A stretch of 64,000 nt of DNA from Chlorops oryzae (Eukaryota > Arthropoda > Insecta > Diptera > Chloropidae), in the NCBI GenBank assembly GCA_020466095.1, contig CM035807.1, positions 6,800,240-6,864,239 on the forward strand, written 5' to 3'. A program made the translations under genes and the position numbers. Below the pieces are notes generated by a model that was not told where the DNA came from, did not search any database, and was given only the letters and a program-made list of their open reading frames with translations. Below, piece after piece: positions 25,804 to 35,240 of this stretch; the stretch's first letter is position 1; each line of letters begins with the position of its first letter.

Positions 25804-26038
25804 CAGGGATGCCCGCGGAGCAAGCTTCGGAGCATTGAGAGCAAATGCTTGTGTACATACACAAAAGGCAACAAGCAAGCTGAGAAATTGAAACCTGTTT
25901 AGTCTCACATCAGCAGCGAACGAGCAAGACTATGTCGGATGAAGCAAAAAGAGAGAACTGAAAAAGGCGAAAAACGTTCTTCAGTGCAATGCGCACACAC
26001 ACTATCGCAAGCTTTCAATGTAGTGGTGGGCATCCCTG
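25804..26038. mobile_element. hAT MITE, 235 bp, just 3' of the serine protease
   Basis: Ends CAGGGATGCCC and GGGCATCCCTG with a perfect 8-bp duplication, GTTCTAAT, at 25796-25803 and 26039-26046. It is non-coding. It lies 40 bp beyond the protease stop codon on the minus strand, so it is in or immediately after the 3'UTR. Confidence 0.85.
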
Positions 26039-26085
26039 GTTCTAATCAGTAATTGCTCTTGTTATCTAGCTGCTTTCGCACGAAT

Positions 26086-27693
26086 TTATTGCACTGAATT
26101 TGTGTTAATAATATTATTAATCCAGTTAATGTAGTGAGAGACTTTTGTATAGACGCCTGGATATGGATATATAGCGCAAGGCTTTATACTCCAAGAAACA
26201 ATTCCAACTTGAATGAGGCCATTTCCCGTGTCGTGAAGTAAAGGTCCACCACTGTCTCCACTGCATTGACCTTTTCCACCCTCATCGGCACCTCCACATA
26301 TATGATCAGTTGTAACAGCTCCATCGTGACGTGTGTAACATTCCTCGTCTGAAAATATTTTTAGAGGTACCTCTTGGAGAGTCTTTGGGCTATAACCTCC
26401 TGTCTATACCTCCAAAAAAAAAAAAATTTAGTCTTTAGGTCGTGATTTCATTTAAAAAACTTCGACTGCTCACCTCATTTAGACCCCAACCGATTAGAAC
26501 TCCCGGTGCTCCCACAGCCGTTTGAGCAGTTTCGAAATTTGGATCTGGTAGCTTAACTGGTCCTAAAGTCTTATAGTTGAAAATAACAGTTCCAGCCAAT
26601 TCCAACAGAGCAATATCATTGGCATATGAATTGAATGGATTGTAATTCTCATGCATGTGAATTCTTTTCACCTGTGCAATATTTGGACCCGATTGATCGA
26701 TATTCGTTACAGCATATTGAATTTTCATTGAGCTTGCGCTTTGTCTATCAACACAGTGTGCAGCGGTTAATATCCAACGTGGCGCAATAAGACTACAACC
26801 GCATGAATGTGAACCAGAAGCTGAACGAAGCGATGCCTATTACATATGTATTTTGGAACCGAATGAATTGAAGTCTTTTTGTCATACATAAAATCAGTGG
26901 CGTGTCTAGAGAAATACTAGTGGTATTCAAGCAACAGTGCAAATCGCAGTGTGCAATATTTGCACTGCTTTTTTTGTACGCAAATTGACAAGTGCAAATA
27001 TTGCACACTGCGATTTGCACTGTTGCTTGAATACCACTACTGCTTTGATAGTGCTTATATTTTCCACAGTGGTATATTGAACAATTATAAGACATTAACC
27101 CAAAAATTTTTGGGGGGGGGGGCTAGAGGAAGTTTAGAGAGTTATGGACCAAAAACCAAAAAAATCCGAAAAATTTATGGCGTCCGATTTGGATGAAAAT
27201 TTATATATAGAATAAGCGAAAAATGCTTAGAATTTTGGCGTCAAAATTTTTTCAAGAAACCGATTACAACTAGTCTAGTTAGGGTCTAGTTCCAAACTGG
27301 TCCAGAAAGGACCAGTTTTTTGAAAAAATTTTAGTGCTAAAATTCTTAGAATTTTTCACTTATTCTATATATAAATTTTCATCAAAATCGGACGTTATGA
27401 AATTTTCGGATTTTTTTGGTTTTTGGTCCATAACTCTCTAAACTTCCTCTAGCCCCCCCCCAAAAATTTTTGGGTTAATGTCTTATAATTGTACAATATA
27501 CAACTGTGGAAAATATAAGCACTATCAAAGCAGTATTTCTCTAGACACGCCACTGCATAAAATTACGACTTACAATGAAAGGATATCGTGTTATATGCGA
27601 ATCCGTGCCGTTAACAACTCGTGTTCCGTAGCTCGGGTAACAGAACGCCACTCCAACCAGTGATAATAATCCCAAGACATTTCGAATCCACAT
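26086..27693 (-). CDS. Secreted S1A serine protease, chymotrypsin/trypsin fold
   Basis: Exons 27693-27574, 26836-26474 and 26403-26086 give 266 residues. A signal peptide (MWIRNVLGLLSLVGVAFC) is followed by a short propeptide cut at TR|VVNG. The triad is His67 (TAAHC), Asp114 (NDIALLEL) and Ser212 (GDSGGP). The S1-pocket position six before the Ser is Gly (GQCSGDSGGP), not the Asp of trypsin, so trypsin-like Arg/Lys specificity is not expected; chymotrypsin- or elastase-like activity is more likely. Intron 1 is 737 bp, of which 661 bp is a hAT MITE; intron 2 is 70 bp. The stop codon overlaps AATAAA (26090-26085). Larval digestion is a plausible role, but this is inferred from the family. Confidence 0.9.
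26895..27555. mobile_element. hAT MITE (family H1, copy 1) in intron 1 of the protease
   Basis: Ends CAGTGGCGTGTCTAGAGAAA and the reverse complement at the right, with a perfect 8-bp duplication, CATAAAAT, at 26887-26894 and 27556-27563. Long internal arms (AGACATTAACCCAAAAATTT, GGAAGTTTAGAGAGTTATGG and beyond) pair over about 150 bp. Family H1 copy 2 lies at 36733-37517. A 120-bp hairpin element is nested inside at 26919-27038. Confidence 0.9.
26919..27038. mobile_element. 120-bp hairpin MITE nested in H1 copy 1
   Basis: Arms AGTGGTATTCAAGCAACAGT.. and its complement, ending ..GAATACCACT, form an almost complete hairpin with a loop around CTTTTTTTGTACGC. ACT flanks it on both sides (26916-26918, 27039-27041). 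The right end of the host MITE shows the unbroken sequence, which confirms the insertion. Confidence 0.75.
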
Positions 27694-27756
27694 TTTAGTC
27701 TTTAGTTTCGCTTAAAGTTACTATTAATAATACTGGATTACCAATGGAAAATTGAA

Positions 27757-27764
27757 TTTATATA
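27757..27764 (-). promoter_or_regulatory. TATA box of the serine protease
   Basis: TATATAAA on the minus strand, 64-71 bp upstream of the ATG at 27693. A TATA box at this spacing suits a regulated, tissue-specific secreted enzyme and leaves a 5'UTR of about 35-40 nt. Confidence 0.6.
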
Positions 27765-27779
27765 GATTTTCCCCCATTT

Positions 27780-28064
27780 CCTTATCTTAATCGATTTGGC
27801 CGACGATAAGAAGCCAATTTTATTGTTTTACAACTTCTAGACAGCAAAAAATTTGCAGATTTTTCCTATTGAACTGTGAAAGGCAGTATGGAATTTTTCC
27901 AAAAAATAGACAAAATTTTGTCCTTATTCGATATTTTAACGTTTGATCAAACGTTGATTTCTTCCCGCCATGATTTTTTTTTTAAAAGCAATCGGGAACG
28001 TTATTTTGAAAGAATAACCCATACACTGTAAAGTCCGAAACGCATATTTAAAAGTCATAAGCTT
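27780..28064. other. Upstream flank of the protease
   Basis: Unique-looking AT-rich DNA; TTAATCGATTTGGCC near 27789 contains an ATCGAT word. Probably holds the upstream control region, but no site can be named. Confidence 0.3.
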
Positions 28065-28626
28065 CCCAGCGGGAAATGTCACCCTGACATCACCGGTGAA
28101 GTAAGGGTGACTTGTCACCCTGGCATGCGTGACAATTCATAGGACGCCTAGCATGACATTTGTACAGGAGTTGGACAGTGATTTCACCGGTGACATGTCC
28201 TCCTAGGAGGAGCGATGGCGAAAAAAGCATTTAAGAGAAGCAAATGCTCTTTTCTCTCTCAATGTTAATTTATAGAATCCATAGCTGGTCAGTTGAAAAC
28301 TCTCTTCTTTGCTCTCTCTCTTTGAATATTTTGAAAATTTTTAAAAATCAATTTTTAATAATTTTTGTTCGCCTCAGCCAGCAGGGATCGAACCCGCGAT
28401 CTTCGGATTCAGAGTCGAGCACTCATCATCTGACGCCACTTTATGCTAACGCTGAACTGACGCGAAAACCTTATTTAAATTTGAGTAGCCAATGAGAGGC
28501 AAGCACATGAACAGCATCCCTCCACGATGACATGTCCTCCAAGATGTCATGCATGACAATGTCACCTATTTGTCATCGGTGACATCACTGGTGACTTTGT
28601 CATGCAGGAGATAATTTTCCGCTGGG
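28065..28626. mobile_element. Foldback element with TGTCACC/GGTGACA repeats, containing a tRNA-like segment
   Basis: Ends CCCAGCGGGAAA and TTTTCCGCTGGG are inverted. Both arms are dense in TGTCACC, CACCGGTGA and GTGACAT words. The middle (about 28210-28510) is not inverted and holds, on the minus strand, a tRNA-like box B (GCGGGTTCGATCCCTGC) with a Gln-like ACTCTGAATCCG arm at 28450-28370, so a SINE relic probably inserted in the element. No target duplication found. Confidence 0.6.
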
Positions 28627-28894
28627 TATTTTATTGCACTCTCGATAAGTGTGGGTAGGTAAATACCAGTATTTGGAGCACGATTTAGAGAATATCATTG
28701 AATTGCCTATTAAACGTTAGGTCTTCGACAATAAAAGTTTTTTTTTTTTTTTTAAATAGAATCGATAACAAGAACAAAATTTATGAGGTTTACTGACTTG
28801 CGAAGAATATATATCATAGATTGCGGTCATGATGTAGTGTCGAAGGGCACTGACAGAACGGTATGAAGGAGCAGATGCAGTTAGTGTACTGGAA

Positions 28895-29574
28895 ATCTCT
28901 CAACGAGATAGCGGAACATTCAGCGGTATCCATTTGCTGGGTACCGGGGCACAGGGACATTGAAGGAAACTGCAAGGCCGATGAACTTGCTAAGATGGGC
29001 ACATCGCTTCCATCGAGACCTCCTTTTCTAACATAGGAATCCCACTGGCTACAGTGAAATTCCGCATAAAAGAAGAATATCTCGACCTGTGCAAATAAGC
29101 TTTGGGTCGAAGAAGATTTCTGCGGGATCACTAGACAAACCTGGCCATCTCTGAATAAGAGACGATCCAGGGACCTGGTGAAACTCAGCAACACCTCCAT
29201 CCATCAGACGGTATCAGTTCTCACCGGCCATTGCCTGTTCGGCAGACATGCCGCAAGGCTGGGAGCCCCATACAATGACTTTTGCCGGAGCTGTCGCTCG
29301 GAGGAGGAGGAGGAGGAATCCATTCTCCACCTCCTGTGTCAGTGCCCGGCCTTAGCGTCAAAAAGACTGTCTCTACTGGGACACACCTTTCTGACCAGCC
29401 TCACCGAACTGTCAGAAATCAAAATTTCAGACATCGTGCGGTTCATCAGGAAGTCAAATTGGCTTCTATAGGAAGTAGAAAGGGGATAGTCGTGTCTCTA
29501 TGGTACCACAAAGGGCCTATCTGTGAGCCTACGTGAGCTATAAGCTGCCGCACCAACCTACCCCTACCTACCTA
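28895..29574 (+). mobile_element. 5'-truncated non-LTR retrotransposon (LINE), RNase H end
   Basis: The plus strand encodes RNase H-like SICWVPGHRDIEGNCKADEL, then after frameshifts LTGHCLFGRHAARLGAPYND..CRSC..ILHLLCQCPAL, a CCHC-like tail seen after RNase H in I/R1/jockey-related LINEs. It ends in GGTACCACAAAGGGCC..CCTACCTACC. A 13-bp direct repeat, TAGTGTACTGGAA, flanks it (28882-28894 and 29573-29585), the signature of target-primed reverse transcription. Reading frames are broken, so it is dead. Confidence 0.85.
29178..29471 (+). pseudogene. LINE ORF2 C-terminal fragment
   Basis: A 97-codon open stretch holds the conserved tail LTGHCLFGRHAARLG, Cys-rich FCRSC and HLLCQCPALASKRLSLLG, ending in FIRKSNWLL. 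This is the post-RNase-H cysteine region of the LINE at 28895-29574. It is missing the endonuclease, reverse transcriptase and most of the RNase H, so it has no function alone. Confidence 0.8.
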
Positions 29575-30008
29575 GTGTACTGGAAGAAGTTTTTAATCAA
29601 AAAAATGTTTAAAAAAATTTTTATTCGCTTGAGAGCTAAGGTCCAGAAATGTTAAAAAAGAGGTGGAAAATTTCATAAGACTTTTGCAATTTCCAGTTAC
29701 TAAATGAATTTTTTTGCAGATCAGTTAGTACTAAAGGTATTTTATTCGAGTCTAGGGCTAAAATTTTGTCATATGGAAGAAAAAATTGAACGTGTTGCGT
29801 ATAGCCTAAGACAGTGGCGGAAGAAAAAATTTGATGCGGGCAAGTACAATTTTTGCGAGCGCCAATTAACAGTGTTATAATTAAAAACAGTTGGGAAATA
29901 GCTTTTTACCTTTTATGTCTAATAAGCAGAAAAAAACTGACCTGCGATGGCGTAGGCGAGAGGCCAACATTTCGCACCAGCCTAACGCCTGACCATCTGC
30001 TAAGATAA

Positions 30009-30145
30009 GTCGCAACTTAATTCTCGGCACACTTTTTGAGATCGATCAAAGAAAAGAATTGGGCACTGACAAAACCAAATAGTGGGAGTTACTACTATTT
30101 ACCAAATTCTTTCAGAAGACAACAGTCATTTTTAGCTGGGCGTGC
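30009..30145. repeat. Dispersed repeat R3, copy 2
   Basis: CGCAACTTAATTCTCGGCAC, TTTTTGAGATCGATCAA and GGGAGTTACTACTATTTACC match copies at 24880 and 30676 in the same order and orientation. Confidence 0.6.
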
Positions 30146-30675
30146 AACCGGAACCGATACCTGAAACCTAACCTATTCTTAGCCGGTTTCGTCCTAATCC
30201 AAAATAATGTTAACCGAAACGCTATTTTTTTGTTTTGGAAACCGGTTCCCGAACCATAACGAAACACAACCGATTGAAACGTTTTCTAAACAATTCCAAC
30301 ATCTTCCACAAAATTTATTTATACAATAAACATTCAGTTGACTATCACAGGTCTTTTATTGTACGTCTTGGCCTATACATTTTCTTCATTGTCGTTGTGC
30401 ACACGGATCACAGAAAACATATTAACTTACTCATTCAGTCAATGTTTATGGACGTTTAAGTCAATACATACCATGTTTAGCATGACCAATTGATACGTAT
30501 TTACCGATACGTTTAAACTTCTGTCTTTTTTACACCGTAATAAATGTGTGGCAAACAAGACAATAGACTAGGGCGAGTGAACACGTATCTAGCGGTGTAT
30601 AAACATGGTAAATGACGATTTAAAAAAAACACATCATAACGACCATGTCACTAACTTCAGCCTAAGATGCACTTG

Positions 30676-30812
30676 TTTGCGCAACTTAATTCTCGGTCAC
30701 ACTTTTTGAGATCGATAAAGAAAAGAACTGGAGCCAACTGAAAAAAGCAAATATTTACCAAATTCTTTCAGAAACAACAGTCAATTTTTAGTTTACATTC
30801 GATAACCTCAAA
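30676..30812. repeat. Dispersed repeat R3, copy 3
   Basis: GCGCAACTTAATTCTCGGTC, then ACACTTTTTGAGATCGAT, AAAGAACTGGAGCCAA, TTCTTTCAGAAACAACAGTC and TTACATTCGATAACCTCA. Its CGGTCACACTT resembles fly core-promoter motif 1 (YGGTCACACTR); the other copies keep only part of it. Confidence 0.6.
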
Positions 30813-31157
30813 AATCTATTATATGCCAGTGATTTTCACGTATTCCACTTTAAAGCAAGCCAGTGTAGTTTCGCACTGTGGAGTTTATTACAGAGGATTC
30901 TGGCTTAACATCCGTATTGGGATAGGTCTAGTTGAAGCCTTATTTCCAATTAGCTGCATTATTGATGTTTACATTGATTTGAAATGTCTGTATACGTTTT
31001 GATGTGTTGAATAATAGCACGAATTCACGCTTTGACGCTCACGCGTTATTGGAATCGCCACTTGAAGTTCATAACAAAAGCTGCAAAATCAAAATTATCG
31101 ATAGTCTTAATATACTGTGCAGTCCGTTAGATTTGCTAATGGGATCAGAATTTTGTG

Positions 31158-31534
31158 TGACGTCACGCGAGAATTGGAAATTCATTTTTGATTTGAAATT
31201 TCTTTGTTTTCGGAGACAAGCGAAGTGATAGTGTGTGTACATTGTGCGGATTCAATTGCAAAAAAAACCGAAATTGAATTGCGTTGTGCAAAAACTGCAA
31301 GAAAGCGATCTGTTTTAAAACACATATACTCTGCACTGAACCACTTGCGATCGCATTTTATTTAGAATTAATCTATCGAAATACAATGAAAAATGTATTT
31401 ATTCTGTTATTTAGTTTCTCTTTTCAATGGATTTTTGCCTTATTTTAATTTAATAACATTTATTTATTAAAAAGTCATCAACATCACATACAAAATGTAA
31501 ACAAATCAAGCAATTGAGCTCTTCTGTGACGTCA
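31158..31534. promoter_or_regulatory. Two CRE palindromes (TGACGTCA) upstream of eIF2B-alpha
   Basis: Exact TGACGTCA words at 31158-31165 and 31527-31534, 510 and 141 bp before the ATG. This is the classic CREB/ATF site. That eIF2B is the target of the integrated stress response makes ATF-type control attractive, but only the sequence words are seen. Confidence 0.4.
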
Positions 31535-31667
31535 AGCGCTGTAGAAATTTTTCTTGACGCCCGCATTGCGTTAACAGTTCTTTATTCGTGGCTCTAAAAG
31601 TTGCTTAGAAGTTATACTTGATTTGAAACATATATTTATATATATATGATTTGAAATTAAAGACAAC

Positions 31668-32780
31668 ATGCCGGAAGATACGAAGGGGGACGAGGACTAC
31701 GTGGTGAAGTACTTCCTTCAGCTACTAGAGGAGGACAAAGACTTGTCCAGTGGAATAGCCGCAATCAAAACGCTTTTGATGATATTGGAGAAGAAGCAAT
31801 GTAAGTACATAATAAAGAAAAAAAATCGTATTGTAGTGATCTATAGCCAATTCCCAAATGATTCCGCAGTTGGAACAATCCACATTTTACACACGACCAT
31901 GCGAGAAGCAGTTACAGCGATGCGGAATACTGACCTATCAATTGCAGCCGTAGTGTCTGGAGGAGAGCTCTTTTGTCGTTTCATTACATTGAGTTTGGAC
32001 GACAAGGATATGGAAGAATGTCGTCAAATCATGTTGAATCGTGGAAAAATTTTCCTCGCCAAATTGTTAAACTCACGCAATGTTATCGCACAACAAGCAC
32101 GGCAATTTATAACCGATGGATGTCGAGTTCTGACGCACTCTCGTTCGAGAGTTGTATTGAAGGCGCTGATAAGTGCAGCTGAATCGAAAAAGGAATTCCA
32201 AGTCTATGTAACGCAAGGTGGACCTGACAATACAGGGTATATTTCTTTGTTCTTTTACCTTTTAAGTCTTTTTGTGATGATTCTTTTGTAGTGAACAAAT
32301 GGTTGCTGAGCTGAGACAAGCTGGTATTGATTCTACACTCATTTTGGACTCTGCGATTGGTTATGTTATGGAATCTGTTGATTTTGTGATGGTTGGTGCT
32401 GAAGCCGTCGTGGAAAGCGGTGGAATTATTAATCGAATTGGATCATTTACTTTGGGTGTGTGCGCGCGTGAGATGAAGAAACCGTTCTATGTACTTTCGG
32501 AAAGCTTTAAATTTACACGGCTCTATCCATTGAATCAGCGGGATTTACCAAATGAATATAAGGTAAATTTGGGCTATTAAAGTACATATTATGAGATGAA
32601 AATATAATTATCCCTTTTTTCGTTCAACAACAGTATTCGAGAAAGCACTTGAATGATGTCTCGAAGATGCATCCACAAGTTGATTACACCCCACCTGCTT
32701 ATATAACATTACTCTTCACGGATCTGGGTATACTTACACCATCGGCTGTTAGCGATGAACTCATTAAGCTGTACATGTGA
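31668..32780 (+). CDS. eIF2Balpha: Translation initiation factor eIF2B subunit alpha
   Basis: Four exons, 31668-31800, 31870-32236, 32292-32562 and 32634-32780, with 69, 55 and 71-bp GT-AG introns; phases agree and give 305 residues, the size of animal orthologues. Recognised by [79 protein letters not shown] and the C-terminus [20 protein letters not shown]. With beta and delta it forms the regulatory core of the eIF2B decamer, the guanine nucleotide exchange factor for eIF2, and helps sense phosphorylated eIF2-alpha in the cytosol. The frame is intact. Confidence 0.96.
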
Positions 32781-33021
32781 ATGTTGATATTTCTTTTAAT
32801 TAAAATTTTTAATGAATGCCTGAGCGAATAAGAATCATATGCCTCTGATTAACTAAGAAATTAAGTAAGATATGGGGATAGAAACCCATTATTTAATACA
32901 TATTTAATAATTAAATTGTAATCCAAACCCTTTTGACTTCCCATTCACAGTTGTAGGTGAAAACTTTTTATTAAAAGCAACATTTAAAAAATCACTTACG
33001 ATTCGAACAAAAAGTAAAATA
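32781..33021. other. Tail-to-tail spacer between eIF2B-alpha and paralogue 1
   Basis: Short 3' flank region with no further feature; the two genes converge here. Confidence 0.4.
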
Positions 33022-33422
33022 CTACCCTGTCACCGGAAAGAAATGATCGATCTCCACATCCAAACAAATAACTGTACGAGTTATATCTGATTCTTCCGAT
33101 TCGGTAAAATTTGACGAGTCGCTGCTATTGGTGTCACTACTGTGTTCGTCTGAATCAAAAATGCTGCTACCCGTACCACTATGGTCCTCTTCCAATGCTA
33201 GAAACTTAAATCGACTATCTTTCATTTCATTTTTTTTTTATGGCTATGATCCTTTAAACTTACCTCTTCGTCCATATCTTCAGTGTTAACAGTCAATTCG
33301 ATACTGGGCCGTGCGTTGAAAATCAATAAACCACAAAATATCAAAATCGGTAAATGCAATCGTGATTCGTATGCAAGATTTATGAGAAATGTGAAGGATT
33401 GACGATATAAATTTATTGTCAT
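33022..33422 (-). CDS. Small single-pass membrane protein with Ser/Asp/Glu-rich tail (paralogue 1)
   Basis: Exons 33422-33264 and 33204-33022, joined by a 59-bp intron with a strong donor (GAG|GTAAGT) and a weak acceptor (TTTAAG|TTT), give 113 residues. The N-terminus TFLINLAYESRLHLPILIFC runs into a hydrophobic segment (LPILIFCGLLIF), then ARPSIELTVNTEDMDEE, then an acidic, Ser-rich tail (FDSDEHSSDTNSSDSSNF) ending VICLDVEIDHFFPVTG. It aligns with the gene at 36455-37689 in layout, splice phase and residues (LA..SRL..P..I). I do not recognise the family. An upstream in-frame Met at 33452 is possible. Confidence 0.6.
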
Positions 33423-33452
33423 AATACTTTTTAAAAATTGAAGAATTTTCAC

Positions 33453-33799
33453 TGATGATCTTTATCGCAATCTATACTTTTTTTTTGAAATTTTTTCTAT
33501 CAACTGCCAGGTCTTCATTGTTATTCCAGGACTGCTACGTTGTTTTTTTTTTTCAAAAAGTTTTCTAAAAAATTTTCTTGAAAGTCCCTTATTGGCAGTT
33601 ATTTGATTCGTAAAACATAAAAGGAATACATTATATGGAAAATCTATTTATATTTCGGATTCCGTTCGAATTTGGGACGAATTCGGTCCCCTTAAGTAGC
33701 CTTGGTACTTCAAATGATTTTACCTTCAAAAGGTTGCCTTATTTCTAAGAAGGCGCCATATTTGGAACGTCAAGCGGGTCAGCTAGTTTGATTTGGGTC
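33453..33799. other. Upstream flank of paralogue 1
   Basis: T-rich, with T-runs at 33479-33485 and 33542-33551. No core promoter element identified and no other gene. Confidence 0.35.
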
Positions 33800-33803
33800 T
33801 TAA

Positions 33804-34542
33804 GGGCATGGTATGGTTTTAAAAAATTTTTGGGTTGTTTTTTTTTTTTTTTTTTTTTCTGAATGTACAACATTTCAAGAGTATTGTGTAAAAATTCCAA
33901 GTAAATCGTACTAAAACTAAAGGAGATACAGCGATTCAAGTGAGTGGACCTTAGTGTAAAAAGTGTAGAAAAAAAAATTTCAAAAACGATTTTGTGGAAA
34001 ACGACTTTTTTGAAGTCCGTGAACACGATGCTGCAAAATCTACTTGACCGATCGTTTTAAAATTTTTTTCAATTATTATACACATAAATCAACAGGTATC
34101 GCCGTGGCCCCTTTTTTTTTTTTTTTTTTTTTTCCTATTTTAAAATAATAAAGTAACCTCAATTTTTAAGCGAAAATCGCGTTTTTGACTTCAAAACGCT
34201 ACCAAAAAAAAAAAAAAAAAAATTATTAAAAAAAATAGGGCCACGGCGATACCTCGGGATACAAATTACCTTTTAAAAACATGTTTCCTTTTTTTTTTTC
34301 AGATGAACCGCTAACCTCTAATCATGTTCACGGCAAACCAACTTTTTTTCGAGGAGCCTCCGGAGAATCGATACCACGTATTTATCTATCGATAATTTCA
34401 ATTTTTTTTTTTTCCCCCAAATACACTTAATAAGCATAACTACAACATGTATATGAAGAAAATAAACCAACATTATTCATGTCTCCAAAAAAAAAATCAT
34501 GAAAACATGCCTTTTTTTCGGGTTTAAAACCATACCATGCCC
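33804..34542. mobile_element. piggyBac-like MITE with TTAA duplication, 739 bp
   Basis: Ends GGGCATGGTATGGTTTTAAA and TTTAAAACCATACCATGCCC are inverted repeats; TTAA flanks both sides (33800-33803 and 34543-34546). An inner inverted pair, GGTATCGCCGTGGCCC and GGGCCACGGCGATACC, brackets the centre (34096 and 34236). It is close in size to the TTAA element at 2599-3340 but its ends differ, so it is a separate family. Confidence 0.8.
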
Positions 34543-34749
34543 TTAAGTGGACAAAAGAATATCTTCAACGGTGGCATCTTACGGTCTATTCCCAATTCTA
34601 GCAGCTTCAAAAATCCATTTGCCATATCATTATATAATATATATATAAGACTTCATAAAATACTAATTTTAAGGTTATTTTGTAAAAAAATGTCACGCAC
34701 CAAGTCATTTGAAAAATTTAATTTTTGATTTTTTTCCAAATTTTTTAAG

Positions 34750-35240
34750 TTACTGTAAGCAGAGTCGCTCCTAGAGCGGTCAAATGTAACACCAACTCCC
34801 ATTATTTTTTTATTCCCAACAATTTATCCAAACATACCTTCCCCCTATCTCCACTCCTTAAGGGGGCTCCAATACAAAAGTAATTTTTTTATGAATTTTC
34901 CCCCCACTGTCCTAACTAGCCCCAGAGTGCCCCTAGAGGAGTCAAATGTTTGACCGACCCCGATTAACTTTGTCTCCCTAACATTTTTTCCCAACATACT
35001 GACCCCCCATCTCCCCTCCTTAGGCGGTCACCCATACAAAATTACCTTAATTTTATCAGAATTTCATACAAAATGGCTGTCACTACAGTCAAACCCTTCC
35101 TAGGGGGATGATATATATCACCGACCCCCATTATTTTTTTACCCCAAATATTTTCTTCAAACATACCCACCCTCTATCTCCCCTCCTTAGGGGAGTCCCC
35201 ATACAAAAATAGGCTTAAATTAAAGAAAAATGCCTCACGA
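34750..35240. repeat. Three imperfect tandem units of ~165 bp
   Basis: Each unit carries CATTATTTTTT or a variant, then CAACATAC/AACATAC, then ATCTCCCCTCCTTAGG and CCATACAAAA. Units start near 34750, 34915 and 35080. The array is followed by AACTTCAATCTATAATATAG, and a similar word recurs at 35490-35505. Non-coding and C-rich compared with its surroundings. Confidence 0.65.

Larger units (their letters stand above)
29586..31667. other. Intergenic, upstream of eIF2B-alpha, with two R3 repeat copies
   Basis: Mostly unassigned AT-rich DNA. Repeat R3 occurs at 30009-30145 and 30676-30812. Short ORFs at 30235-30459 and 31004-31228 are not recognisable. The 500 bp before the eIF2B-alpha ATG hold two CRE-type palindromes. 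Confidence 0.4.

Noticed and set aside
25723..25908. 61-codon minus-strand ORF with a signal-peptide-like start (MRLNRFQFLSLLVAFC..)
   Set aside because: Most of it lies in the 235-bp hAT MITE (25804-26038), so the hydrophobic start is transposon sequence.
28370..28450. Candidate tRNA-Gln on the minus strand
   Set aside because: The T-arm pairs but the anticodon stem does not, and it sits in a foldback element; treated as tRNA-derived repeat.
31973..32319. Secondary ORFs on both strands within eIF2B-alpha
   Set aside because: Out-of-frame shadows of the eIF2B-alpha exons.
32107..32319. Minus-strand 70-codon ORF opposite eIF2B-alpha
   Set aside because: Antisense shadow spanning an intron; no independent support.
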